In this document: piece after piece, positions 25,778 to 34,500 of the stretch
How the letters are laid out: each line of letters starts with the position of its first letter
How positions within the stretch are numbered: the first letter of the stretch is position 1
Assembly: GCA_017938925.1 (NCBI GenBank)
Contig: JAGBAO010000013.1
Coordinates: 62,001 to 126,000, forward strand
DNA from: Bacteroidales bacterium
GTDB taxonomy: Bacteria > Bacteroidota > Bacteroidia > Bacteroidales > UBA932
Reading direction: 5' to 3'
Length of the DNA: 64,000 bases
Translations under genes and position numbers: made by a program
The notes under the pieces: generated by a model
Told to the model about the DNA's origin: nothing
What the model saw: only the letters and a program-made list of their open reading frames with translations
Databases searched by the model: none

Positions 25778-26434
25778 ATGACGTATCCCCATCCAATTTT
25801 AGTTACACCTCAAGAGATCCGCTACGATATTTACTGTCCATTGGAAACAATCGCGGGACACCTGCACGCCATATGCCGGTATTACGACCAAATGCATCGG
25901 AAATATGACAGTTTATTTTATGAATCAAGGACAGAAGGTAAAGTGGCCAGCTTCAAAAGCCGCCAGCGCTCCCTGCTATCATCTGAAAAAGTCTGCATGG
26001 ACAATTACAGATGGACAATAGAAAGTCTTGGCAAACTGTTTCGCATAGATCTGAATCCGGACGATTACCCTGTGGAGAAAATCAGGGTTCATATCAGATA
26101 CAGCCAATCGGACATCACCCGATTCATCTATGAGCAGGTGAAGGAAATATGTTCAGGCAAGTGTACGGAAGCTGAGTATATGGAAGGCTTTTCCGAAATC
26201 AACCTGGAAGATGAATACACCATCGGTCTCACATGCAGGGCATTGAAAGACACGACAAATCTATGGAAAATATTCTTCGGGCCTGAGAGCCTATATTACA
26301 AAAGGCTTGAAGGGGATGAATACGTAGAAAAATACAATAACGATGACAGACTGGAAAACAGCACCCACACAATGATCACCTCAATCTGTCTGATCATGAT
26401 GCTCCTCGGACTCATTACGCAATGTAGTGCATGA
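25778..26434 (+). CDS. hypothetical protein with C-terminal membrane anchor
   Basis: I chose the ATG at 25778 (MTYPHPILVTPQEIRYDI); the longer frame needs a TTG. The 218-residue product is largely helical and polar, with a charged middle (KSRQRSLLSSEKVCMDNYRW) and one hydrophobic C-terminal segment (MITSICLIMMLLGLI). It would be a tail-anchored or short membrane protein. No family recognised. It sits inside the RAYT island between the 79-bp repeats, next to a dead restriction gene, so cargo or a defence-associated gene is possible but unproven. Confidence 0.5.
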   Translation: MTYPHPILVTPQEIRYDIYCPLETIAGHLHAICRYYDQMHRKYDSLFYESRTEGKVASFKSRQRSLLSSEKVCMDNYRWTIESLGKLFRIDLNPDDYPVEKIRVHIRYSQSDITRFIYEQVKEICSGKCTEAEYMEGFSEINLEDEYTIGLTCRALKDTTNLWKIFFGPESLYYKRLEGDEYVEKYNNDDRLENSTHTMITSICLIMMLLGLITQCSA

Positions 26435-26498
26435 GACTGTACGCATGTAAATTTCGCATATATTCCATAAATCTGTGCAGATATAAACCGCAACCATC

Positions 26499-27032
26499 AT
26501 GAAGGAAATCTGGAATGAAATCTGGAATGAAATCTGTCATGACCTGTCTGAGTGCAAAAACAAGATCGTATGATGCCTTGGCTATCTAGGATGGAAAAAA
26601 TATCTTGTAGAAATAACCGTACAATACCCCATTCAAGTCGGACATAAGACAAAACTGGCAGACATTGTTGTTTTCTCGAATGGAACAGAGCAGTTCGTCA
26701 TTGAAGTCAAGAGACCCGGTCATACGATTTGTCCAGAAGACGAGAAACAGATGTTTTCATATACGCGTCTGCGGAATAACCATGTTTTATTTGGGATTCA
26801 TATCGGAGATGACATCCGACTGTACTATGATGACACCTAGTCCTTATCACTTCCTGAACCTTTATTTATCATCGAAATGACAAAGGACTACACTGACGGT
26901 GCCCAGTTTGTAGAATTATTCCCGAAGGAGTCTTTAAATATTGAAACGATGCAGAAGTTCTGTTTATCCAAGACAGATGAGTTGCACCAGAAACAGAAAA
27001 TCAAGGAAGAAACAGGCGGAAGAGTTATAGGG
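26499..27032 (+). pseudogene. type I restriction HsdR N-terminal domain remnant
   Basis: From the ATG at 26499 one frame runs to the start of the repeat at 27033, with two in-frame stops (TGA at 26571, TAG at 26838). Read through them, it gives LGYLGWKKYLVEITVQYPIQ, KLADIVVFSNG and QFVIEVKRPGHTI, then QMFSYTRLRNNHVLFGIHIG. The D...EVK pair is a PD-(D/E)xK nuclease core as in the HsdR N-terminal (HSDR_N_2-like) domain. The right end is cut by the 79-bp repeat. It is inactive by stops and by truncation. Confidence 0.65.
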
Positions 27033-27111
27033 CGAGTGCACTTTTATAGGAGAAATGCCCGAGGGTCCTGGTTTTTTCAGGGAGCCTCGGGCATTTTTAT
27101 GGGGTTTCTGC
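27033..27111 (+). repeat. 79-bp direct repeat, copy 2
   Basis: Same orientation as 24511-24589, about seven differences over 79 bp by eye. It carries the same terminator-like hairpin, with one mismatch in the stem. It marks the right edge of the RAYT island, 63 nt before xth. Confidence 0.85.
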
Positions 27112-27174
27112 TCGCGGGAGTAGCGGGAGTGGAGAAAATGTGTTATTTTAGCGACGTAAATATCAGGGAAAAAC

Positions 27175-27930
27175 ATGTACAAGTTCATATCATGGAATGT
27201 AAACGGCCTCAGGGCTGTGTGCGGGAAGGGATTTGCGGACATCTTTACAGAGCTGGACGCTGATTTCTTCTGTCTGCAGGAGACCAAGCTTCAGGAGGGA
27301 CAGATCGACCTGGAGTTCCTCGGATACAGGTCATTCTGGAACTATGCCGACAAGAAGGGATATTCGGGAACGGCCATATTCACAAGACACGAACCTGTTT
27401 CCGTAACTTACGGAATAGGAATTGACGAGCACGACCACGAAGGGCGTGTCATCACGCTGGAGATGGAGGAATTCTTCCTCGTATGCGTATATACGCCTAA
27501 CGCCCAGGACGGTCTGAAGAGACTGGAATACAGGATGAGGTGGGAGGATGATTTCAGGGAATACCTGAAGAAACTGAGCGCAATCAAGGGAGTGATAGTC
27601 TGCGGAGACCTCAACGTGGCCCATAAGGAGATAGACCTGAAGAATCCGAAGTCCAACCGAATGAATCCGGGATTCACGGACGAGGAGCGCGGCCAGTTCA
27701 CCAATCTTCTGGACGCAGGTTTCATAGACACCTTCAGATATTTCCATCCGGACCAGACCGACATCTATTCCTGGTGGTCATACCGTTTCCAGGCCCGACA
27801 GAAGAACATCGGGTGGCGTATCGACTATTTTGTAGCGAGTGAAAATCTGAAAGACAGGCTTGAAAGCGCAAGGATACACACCGAGATCTACGGATCCGAC
27901 CACTGTCCTGTGGAACTTATAATAAGATAG
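27175..27930 (+). CDS. xth: exodeoxyribonuclease III
   Basis: It is an apurinic/apyrimidinic endonuclease and 3'-5' exonuclease for base-excision repair. The 251-residue product shows all the family motifs in order: ISWNVNGLRAV, FFCLQETKLQ (metal Glu), YSGTAIFT, CGDLNVAHKEIDL, WWSYRFQARQKNIGWRIDY and GSDHCPVEL with the catalytic Asp-His. Length is normal. It is alone on the + strand and ends in a shared terminator with the convergent DUF4783 gene. Confidence 0.95.
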   Translation: MYKFISWNVNGLRAVCGKGFADIFTELDADFFCLQETKLQEGQIDLEFLGYRSFWNYADKKGYSGTAIFTRHEPVSVTYGIGIDEHDHEGRVITLEMEEFFLVCVYTPNAQDGLKRLEYRMRWEDDFREYLKKLSAIKGVIVCGDLNVAHKEIDLKNPKSNRMNPGFTDEERGQFTNLLDAGFIDTFRYFHPDQTDIYSWWSYRFQARQKNIGWRIDYFVASENLKDRLESARIHTEIYGSDHCPVELIIR

Positions 27931-27932
27931 CA

Positions 27933-27969
27933 ATTGCGGCGGGTTGATTGAGATTCAGCCCGCCGCAAT
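27933..27969. terminator. bidirectional terminator between xth and DUF4783 gene
   Basis: Perfect 11-bp stem, ATTGCGGCGGG (27933-27943) with CCCGCCGCAAT (27959-27969). It is placed between two convergent stops at 27930 and 27972. Confidence 0.7.
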
Positions 27970-27971
27970 GT

Positions 27972-28379
27972 TTAATCTATCCTTTCGATCTTTATATGCT
28001 GGACCCGGTAGTCGGAATCCTTGTAGCTGACGAATATCGTGACATTGAAGAGTTCGCCTCCGGCATTCAGGGTGCCAAGGGCATATTTCATATTCGAGCG
28101 TCCCGCCTTGTGGGTAATCTCAAAGGAGCGCGGAGTGTATGACCTGAAGAAGGTCTTCATTATCTGACGCGCCTGGTTCCTGCTGGAGTCATTGGAATTG
28201 GAGAATATCGTAACCTCCAGATTATCAGAGAACCATGCAGACAGTTTGTCTGCATCACCTTTAGCGAAGTACTTGGCTATGGGATTGAATACATCGTAGC
28301 CCTTGTCCTGAGCCACCGCATTCACAGCAGCAAGAAAGGCCACGACACTGACAGTCGCAAGTATCAATATTCTGTTCAT
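27972..28379 (-). CDS. exported DUF4783 protein
   Basis: I chose the ATG at 28379, which gives a signal peptide (MNRILILATVSVVAFLAAVNAVAQ). The 135-residue product matches DUF4783, a short exported family of Bacteroidota with a SnoaL/NTF2-like fold: AKYFAKGDADKLSAWFSDNLEV, NDSSRNQARQIMKTFF, SYTPRSFEITH and MKYALGTLNAGGELF. Function unknown. It has a near-ideal promoter on the - strand at 28403-28433. Confidence 0.85.
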   Translation of the reverse strand: MNRILILATVSVVAFLAAVNAVAQDKGYDVFNPIAKYFAKGDADKLSAWFSDNLEVTIFSNSNDSSRNQARQIMKTFFRSYTPRSFEITHKAGRSNMKYALGTLNAGGELFNVTIFVSYKDSDYRVQHIKIERID

Positions 28380-28402
28380 CTGTCCTGCTTGATTTTCCGG
28401 GG

Positions 28403-28433
28403 CAAATATACTGCAAAATTCAAACCACACAAA
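28403..28433 (-). promoter_or_regulatory. Bacteroidales-type promoter of the DUF4783 gene
   Basis: On the - strand TTTG (28433-28430), 19 nt, then TATATTTG (28410-28403). It ends 23 nt before the ATG at 28379. Confidence 0.7.
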
Positions 28434-28449
28434 AAATAAAGAAAATAAC

Positions 28450-28457
28450 TATATTTG
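28450..28457 (+). promoter_or_regulatory. -7 element of the rlmH promoter
   Basis: TATATTTG, 42 nt upstream of the rlmH ATG and back-to-back with the DUF4783 promoter. No clean -33 TTTG at 19-20 nt. Confidence 0.4.
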
Positions 28458-28499
28458 TGGGGATGTAGCATATTATTTGCTGACAAACGGACGGCCAAA

Positions 28500-28973
28500 A
28501 TGAAGATAACACTGCTGACAGTCGGAAAGACCGACAGGGACTGGGTAAGACAGGGACTCGACATCTATGTGTCGAGGCTCAAGCATTATATACCTTTCTC
28601 CATGGTGGAGATCCCCGAGCTGAAGAATGTCTCAGCCCTGTCCAAGGACCAGATCAAGGCGAAGGAGGGAGAACTGATACTCAAGAACATACGCCCGACA
28701 GACGATCTGATTCTTCTGGACGAGCACGGAAAGGAATACACATCCGTGGAACTTGCAAAGGTGATTCAGGAGAAGATCTCATACACCGGGAAGGACATGG
28801 TCTTTGTGATCGGCGGAGCCTACGGATTCTCTCCTGAAGTCTATGCAAGGGCGAACTCGAAGATTTCGCTGTCCAGAATGACATTCTCGCATCAGATGGT
28901 CAGGGCGATATTTGCCGAACAGCTGTACAGAGCCTTCACCATAATGAAGGGAGAACCATACCATCACGAATAA
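28500..28973 (+). CDS. rlmH: 23S rRNA (pseudouridine-1915-N3)-methyltransferase
   Basis: This SPOUT enzyme methylates pseudouridine 1915 of 23S rRNA in helix 69. I chose the ATG at 28500 (MKITLLTVGKTDRDWV); 157 residues is the family length. Typical pieces are the LILLDEHGKEYTSVELA core, VFVIGGAYGFS forming the knot and SAM site, and the SLSRMTFSHQMVRAIFAEQLYRA tail with the final YHHE. It is followed 10 nt later by the histidine kinase. Confidence 0.95.
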   Translation: MKITLLTVGKTDRDWVRQGLDIYVSRLKHYIPFSMVEIPELKNVSALSKDQIKAKEGELILKNIRPTDDLILLDEHGKEYTSVELAKVIQEKISYTGKDMVFVIGGAYGFSPEVYARANSKISLSRMTFSHQMVRAIFAEQLYRAFTIMKGEPYHHE

Positions 28974-28983
28974 CCCGTAACCG

Positions 28984-31900
28984 ATGTTCTCAAGAAAGCT
29001 GACATACAAGAAGATTCCTCTGCTGCTCTTCCTCCTGGCAGTAGTCTTCTTCGTCATGTCCATGACCGGAAGCAATGCAGGCGATGATACGGAAGATGCC
29101 GCAGCAAAGACAGAGAAGAAGGTCATCCAGAGGATAGATCTGCTGGAGAGCCATGTGGCACAGGTCGCAGAGACACCTCCCGACACCAAGTTCCTGATGC
29201 AGATTCCTGATGACATGGTCATCTACAGATATGTGAACGACTCGCTCACATCATGGATCAACCAGTTCCCTATCATCAACGATGACATCAGCACCAGGAT
29301 GATGATCCAGAGGCTCACCAACTTCAGGGTCAGACTCACCTCTCCTCTGACACAGGCCAGAGATGAATATTCATATATAAATCTCGGTCCGAAGTGGTAT
29401 ATAATAAAGGAGTACGAAGGAGAAGGTGGGGACAAGATCATAGCCGGTCTTGAAGTCAAGAACACCCTCATAGACGACCTGAGAAAAACAGAGAACGGTG
29501 TAAATCCCAAGTTCGGACTTCATGGAAGATTCTCCATACAGCCCATCAACCACAGCGGCGGGTCAGCCATTTCTGTTGACGGGATTCCTCTGTTCAAGGT
29601 GATCAGAGACACCGACTCAGCGATGAGGTTCTTCGACAATTCCCTGCTCCGATGGACCGCACTGATACTCCTGACAATAGCCATGATAATGTTCCTTGGG
29701 ATGCATCGCACCATCAGGACCTATCTGGTAGTCGTCACAACGATAACTGTCCTTTGCTTCATGGCGTACATCTGGGGTGACCAGATGAGCAGCACGGCAT
29801 TCTTCTCGCCAAGCACGTACGCTGACGGTCCGTTCATGTCCTCTCTCGGCGCACTGCTCATAAACAACACATACATCAGCCTGCTCTGCCTGTGTTCCTA
29901 TATGATCAACGGAAAGGTCATAGACTGGATCAGAAAGGACAAGAAACGTCGCCGGAAGGGGCTCATAATCCATGGCAGCATCGTCATAATCAGCGCACTG
30001 GCCATTTCCGTCTATACTCACTTTGCCATCAGGAGTCTCATATTCAACTCCAACATAAGCCTGGAACTGTATAAGATCAGCGGCGAGATTCCGTTCACCA
30101 TTCTGTCTTTCGCCTCATTCACATTCCTGCTGTTCTGCATACTCCTGCAGCTTCAGATGCTCAGACCAGCTGCAAGGGAACTGTTCGGGATAAGATACAA
30201 CATCTACAGGCCGCAGACTCTGGCAACCTTTGCCTTCATTCTCGCAGCATATTTTTCCATAACAGCCGAGGTCTATGGATTCCAGAAGGAGCAGAGAAGG
30301 GTGCAGGTGTGGGCGAACATGCTGGCTGTGGAAAGGGATCTGGGACTTGAAATCCAGTTCAGGGCAGTGGAGGCAGGGATTGCCTCTGACCAGCTGATAT
30401 CCGCATTGACGAATATGGAGAACTCCGGCGGAATCATTCTCAGCAGGATCAAGGAGTCATATCTGCCGAGAATCAAGCAGGAGTACAGCATGTCCGTCTC
30501 AATCATCAAGGACACCGACAAGGAGGCCATGATGAAGTTCAACGACATCCTCAACAACGGCACAGCGATCTCAAACGGTTCGCACTTCCTTTTCGTTACG
30601 GACGACAGCGGAAAGGGGGAATATGCCGGAGTATTCATGTATTACACATCCGGCAAGGGAGTGACCAGACTGCTGCTGGAGGTGGAGCCTGACACAAACA
30701 GGGAGGACCGGGGGTATTACAGTCTCCTGGGCAAGTTCTCCAACTCTGAAGGCATCAACATTCCTTCAATCTACTCATACGCAAAATACAAGGACACGAA
30801 TCTTCTGCTTGTCACCGGAAACTACCCATATCCTACGGTTTCGGACATAGCCGGCATGGAAGAGGTGAACAGGACCGGAACTGCAGTGGTCAGGAAAAAG
30901 GACTACACCCACTTCATGAACAAGGTGAGTGACAATGAGCTGATAATCATTTCACGTCCGCGCAGGGATTTCCTTGTTTACTTCACATCGTTCTCATACC
31001 TGTTCCTGATCCTCATGGGCATCCTGCTCATCTTCTCCCGTTCCAGGAAGAAGGAGACGTTCAGGAGCAACTATTTCAGGACAAGGATCAATATCATACT
31101 TTTCACCTCCTCACTGCTCATTCTCGTCAGCATGGCGATAGTCAGCATCATCTTCGTATATAAGAGGAACGAGGTGAACATGCACAACCTGATGTCATCC
31201 AAGATCAGCACCGTTCAGGCCCTGGCTGAATCCAGATGCAGGAATGCCAGAAGCTGGAGGGACCTCACGACCCAGGAATTCGGAGTCATCACCGAAAACA
31301 TCAGCAACACGACAAAATCCGACATAACCTATTATACCCCGGAGGGAAAGGTGTTCCGCTCCACTACTCCGGAGGTCTTCGAGAAGATGATCATCGGCAG
31401 CAGGATCGATCCTGAAGCCTACTATAACTTGTGCAGCCTTCATCAGCGATACTATATTCATAGAGAAAATATCGCAGACTACAGCTATTGGGCACTTTAC
31501 GCTCCTATTTTCAATGACAGGCAGGAAATGATAGCAATAGTGTGCGTACCATACACGGACAAGAACTATGATTTCCGCAGGGAGGCTTTCTTCCATGCTT
31601 CGCTGATCATCAACCTCTTCCTCCTGCTCCTGATAGCCTCACTGCTGTTCAGTTCAAGAGAAGTCAATGCCATGTTCTCCCCACTGATCGAGATGGGAAA
31701 GAAGATGAACAGCGCGGATCTCAATCACCTTGAATACATCACATACAACCGTGTGGATGAGATCTCTTCGCTGGTGGAGGCCTACAACCGTATGGTTCAT
31801 GACCTGTCGGATTCCACCCAGAAGCTTGCCCATGCCGAGCGTGACAAGGCATGGAGCCAGATGGCACGACAGGTGGCTCACGAAATCAAGAATCCTCTGA

Positions 31901-32547
31901 CACCTATCAAGCTTGAGATCCAGAGACTTATCAGGCTCAAACAGAAAGGCAATCCCGCTTGGGAGGAGAAGTTCGACAAGGTTTCTGCTGTCGTGCTCGA
32001 GCATATTGACATCCTGACCGAGACAGCCAATGAATTCTCGACATTCGCCAAGCTATACACGGAGGATCCGGTGCTGATGGACCTTGACAAGACCCTGAAG
32101 GACCAGCTGCTGATCTTCGACAACAGGGAGAATGTGCATCTGCAGTACATGGGCATGCCGGAGGCATTCGTAATGGCCCCGAAGCCTCAGCTGATACGAG
32201 TGTTCGTGAATCTGATCACCAACGCGATACAGGCGGTGGAAATACAGAGGAAGGAAGCTCTGGAACGTGGAGAGGAAGTTGTCCAGGGACGTGTGCTGAT
32301 CTGCCTGAGAAACAGTACACGTGAAGGTTATTATGACGTGGTCTTCGACGACAACGGTCCCGGCGTTTCAGAGGAAAACCAGCACAAGCTGTTCACCCCG
32401 AACTTCACCACAAAGACCGGAGGTACCGGACTGGGACTCGCCATATGCCGCAACATCATAGAAAAATGCGAGGGCGAGATCCGTTATCAGAGATCGTTCG
32501 CCCTCGGTGGTGCTTCATTTATCGTAACGCTTCCTGCCCATCAATAG
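28984..32547 (+). CDS. NtrY-like membrane sensor histidine kinase, very large
   Basis: This is a 1187-residue kinase. It has an N-terminal membrane segment, a periplasmic part with two to three further clusters of membrane helices (about 222-245, 250-270, 320-405), a second extracytoplasmic domain (about 425-660), more helices (about 660-720), and a third sensor segment before a final helix near 880. Cytoplasmic parts are a HAMP-like linker, the phospho-acceptor QVAHEIKNPLTPIKLEIQRL (His966), the N box NLITNAIQAV (about 1075) and the G box GTGLGLAICRNI (about 1147). The AHEIKNPLTPI box is the NtrY signature. It overlaps the convergent NtrX-like regulator by 7 nt. The sensing role is unknown. 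Confidence 0.85.
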   Translation: MFSRKLTYKKIPLLLFLLAVVFFVMSMTGSNAGDDTEDAAAKTEKKVIQRIDLLESHVAQVAETPPDTKFLMQIPDDMVIYRYVNDSLTSWINQFPIINDDISTRMMIQRLTNFRVRLTSPLTQARDEYSYINLGPKWYIIKEYEGEGGDKIIAGLEVKNTLIDDLRKTENGVNPKFGLHGRFSIQPINHSGGSAISVDGIPLFKVIRDTDSAMRFFDNSLLRWTALILLTIAMIMFLGMHRTIRTYLVVVTTITVLCFMAYIWGDQMSSTAFFSPSTYADGPFMSSLGALLINNTYISLLCLCSYMINGKVIDWIRKDKKRRRKGLIIHGSIVIISALAISVYTHFAIRSLIFNSNISLELYKISGEIPFTILSFASFTFLLFCILLQLQMLRPAARELFGIRYNIYRPQTLATFAFILAAYFSITAEVYGFQKEQRRVQVWANMLAVERDLGLEIQFRAVEAGIASDQLISALTNMENSGGIILSRIKESYLPRIKQEYSMSVSIIKDTDKEAMMKFNDILNNGTAISNGSHFLFVTDDSGKGEYAGVFMYYTSGKGVTRLLLEVEPDTNREDRGYYSLLGKFSNSEGINIPSIYSYAKYKDTNLLLVTGNYPYPTVSDIAGMEEVNRTGTAVVRKKDYTHFMNKVSDNELIIISRPRRDFLVYFTSFSYLFLILMGILLIFSRSRKKETFRSNYFRTRINIILFTSSLLILVSMAIVSIIFVYKRNEVNMHNLMSSKISTVQALAESRCRNARSWRDLTTQEFGVITENISNTTKSDITYYTPEGKVFRSTTPEVFEKMIIGSRIDPEAYYNLCSLHQRYYIHRENIADYSYWALYAPIFNDRQEMIAIVCVPYTDKNYDFRREAFFHASLIINLFLLLLIASLLFSSREVNAMFSPLIEMGKKMNSADLNHLEYITYNRVDEISSLVEAYNRMVHDLSDSTQKLAHAERDKAWSQMARQVAHEIKNPLTPIKLEIQRLIRLKQKGNPAWEEKFDKVSAVVLEHIDILTETANEFSTFAKLYTEDPVLMDLDKTLKDQLLIFDNRENVHLQYMGMPEAFVMAPKPQLIRVFVNLITNAIQAVEIQRKEALERGEEVVQGRVLICLRNSTREGYYDVVFDDNGPGVSEENQHKLFTPNFTTKTGGTGLGLAICRNIIEKCEGEIRYQRSFALGGASFIVTLPAHQ

Positions 32548-33689
32548 ACATAAGCCTTTACATCTGACGCAGTTATGCGGTCTCCGGAGAGAATCAGCAG
32601 ACGCTCTACGACATTTCGCAGTTCCCTGATGTTTCCCGTCCAGGTCTTGTTCACAAGGAGCTTCATTGCATCGGCATCCACCTCGCGACGGACCATGCCG
32701 GTCTCTGCACATATCTGTCCAATGAAATATTCCACAAGAAGAGGAATGTCGTCCTTGCGTTCATCAAGGGTAGGCACATTTATGACGATCACGCTGAGAC
32801 GGTGATACAGGTCCTCACGGAAGGTGCCCTTGGCAATTTCCTCCTTCAGATTCTTGTTTGTGGCTGCCACTACCCTGACATCCACGATGATGTCCTTGTC
32901 ACTTCCCACTCTGGAGAGCTTTCTTTCCTGCAGCACCCTGAGCACCTTGGCCTGTGCAGCCAGGGACATATCCCCTATCTCATCCAGGAAAAGTGTGCCT
33001 CCATCTGCCTGCTCGAACTTTCCCTTATGCTGCTTGATGGCAGAAGTGAACGATCCCTTTTCATGTCCGAAGAGTTCGCTCTCGATCAGTTCCGACGGAA
33101 TCGCCGCACAGTTGACCTCGACATAAGGCATTGCGGAGCGGCGGCTCTTCTGATGAAGATTCCTTGCGACAAGCTCCTTTCCTGTTCCGTTCGAACCTAT
33201 GATGAGCACCCTTGCATCTGTAGGGGCCACCTTGTCTATCATATCCTTGATGTGAAGTATCGGCTCAGATTCGCCGATCATTTCCTGGCCATACACCTTC
33301 TTCTTGAGAGTCCTGGTTTCCTTGACAAGATGCACCTTCTCAGTCGCATTCTTGATGGTGATCAGGATGCGGTTCAGGTCCAGAGGCTTCTGAATGAAAT
33401 CGAAGGCTCCCTTCTTGATGCACTCGACAGCAGTATCGATGTCTCCATGTCCGGAAATCATCACCACAGCTGCGTCAACACCCATTTCGTTCAGTTTATC
33501 CAGAACTTCCATTCCATCCATCTCCGGCATCTTGATGTCGCAGAATATCACGCTGTACTTTTCCTTGTCAACCATCTGACAGCCAAGCACGCCGTTCTCC
33601 GCCACATCCACGTCATAGCCTTCATCTGCAAGGATTTCCTTCAGGGAATTGCGGATGGACCTTTCGTCGTCAATAATCAAGATCTTCAT
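32541..33689 (-). CDS. NtrX-like response regulator with AAA+ domain and no HTH
   Basis: This is 382 residues: a receiver domain with phospho-acceptor Asp51 (IFCDIKMPEMDG) and Lys101, then a sigma-54-type AAA+ domain with Walker A GSNGTGKE (165-172), Walker B GTLFLDEIGD and the R-finger region RVVAATNKNL...REDLYHRL. The chain ends 14 residues after the lid (GDRITASDVKAYVY), so the Fis-type DNA-binding helix-turn-helix is missing. The sigma-54 contact loop, normally GAFTGA, is GSFTSA (212-217). It may act without specific DNA binding or through sigma-70-type promoters. It is likely the partner of the NtrY-like kinase, which lies tail to tail with it. Confidence 0.85.
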   Translation of the reverse strand: MKILIIDDERSIRNSLKEILADEGYDVDVAENGVLGCQMVDKEKYSVIFCDIKMPEMDGMEVLDKLNEMGVDAAVVMISGHGDIDTAVECIKKGAFDFIQKPLDLNRILITIKNATEKVHLVKETRTLKKKVYGQEMIGESEPILHIKDMIDKVAPTDARVLIIGSNGTGKELVARNLHQKSRRSAMPYVEVNCAAIPSELIESELFGHEKGSFTSAIKQHKGKFEQADGGTLFLDEIGDMSLAAQAKVLRVLQERKLSRVGSDKDIIVDVRVVAATNKNLKEEIAKGTFREDLYHRLSVIVINVPTLDERKDDIPLLVEYFIGQICAETGMVRREVDADAMKLLVNKTWTGNIRELRNVVERLLILSGDRITASDVKAYVY

Positions 33690-33749
33690 ATTATACAGTT
33701 GAATTTAGTTTAGCGAATAGATTGAAACCGTTCTACAAATATCGACATT

Positions 33750-33781
33750 TTTGGGAGTTTACACAATATTTTATAATTTTG
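33750..33781 (+). promoter_or_regulatory. Bacteroidales-type promoter of cmk
   Basis: TTTG at 33750-33753, 20 nt, then TAATTTTG at 33774-33781, 27 nt ahead of the cmk ATG. Confidence 0.7.
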
Positions 33782-33808
33782 TCCGGTTTATGACAAATCA
33801 CATTGCCA

Positions 33809-34489
33809 ATGACTATACCTGACATAATAATAGCCATCGACGGATACTCTTCCACAGGCAAGAGCTCCTTTGCAAAAATCATAGCAAACGAGTTTTCCTT
33901 CCTGTATCTTGATTCCGGCGCCCTGTATAGAGGCGTCACATTGTTCGCCATTGAAAACGGATTCATCGCGGACGACAATGCAATTGACGTGCCGGCACTG
34001 ACTCTGGCTATGGAAGATCTTGACCTTCATTTCGGAGAAGGGGGCACATATATTGGAAACAGATGCATCGAGAAGGAGATCCGTGGCATGGCTGTGGCCG
34101 GGAAGGTAAGTCCCATCGCAACAGTTCCTCAGGTCCGCAGCTTTGTGGACCGCAAGCTCAGGGAGTTCGGCAGGATGAAGAGGGTCGTAATGGATGGAAG
34201 GGATATAGGAACTACCGTATTTCCGGATGCCGAACTGAAGATATTCATGACAGCGGATCCGCTGATCAGGGCTCAGAGGAGGGCTGAGGAAATGAAGGCA
34301 AAGGGAACGGATGTGGACATGGACGAAGTGCTGAAGAACCTTCAGGAAAGAGACTATATTGACTCACACCGTGAAGTTTCTCCATTGACCCAGGCTCCGG
34401 ATGCCATCGTGCTTGACAACTCATATATGACCATGGAAGACCAGATGGCATGGCTTAAAGACATCATCTCCGAAAGATTCGGAGAGTAA
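33809..34489 (+). CDS. cmk: cytidylate kinase
   Basis: It phosphorylates CMP and dCMP. I chose the ATG at 33809 (MTIPDIIIAIDGYSSTGKSS); the TTG 6 nt upstream is less likely. The 226-residue product has the P-loop GYSSTGKSS, LDSGALYRGVT in the CMP-binding part, VVMDGRDIGTTVFPDAELKIFM, and the RDYIDSHREVSPLTQAPDAI lid region with Arg and Asp contacts. Length is normal. ispH begins 11 nt later, so the two are one operon. Confidence 0.95.
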   Translation: MTIPDIIIAIDGYSSTGKSSFAKIIANEFSFLYLDSGALYRGVTLFAIENGFIADDNAIDVPALTLAMEDLDLHFGEGGTYIGNRCIEKEIRGMAVAGKVSPIATVPQVRSFVDRKLREFGRMKRVVMDGRDIGTTVFPDAELKIFMTADPLIRAQRRAEEMKAKGTDVDMDEVLKNLQERDYIDSHREVSPLTQAPDAIVLDNSYMTMEDQMAWLKDIISERFGE

Positions 34490-34500
34490 ACGGGAAATTT

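Noticed and set aside
26877-27263. 128-codon frame crossing the 79-bp repeat into xth
   Set aside because: It is the tail of the dead HsdR frame read through a terminator hairpin and into xth in another frame.
32802-33713. 303-codon frame antisense to the NtrX-like regulator
   Set aside because: The regulator has every domain motif on the - strand; this frame is a codon-bias shadow.
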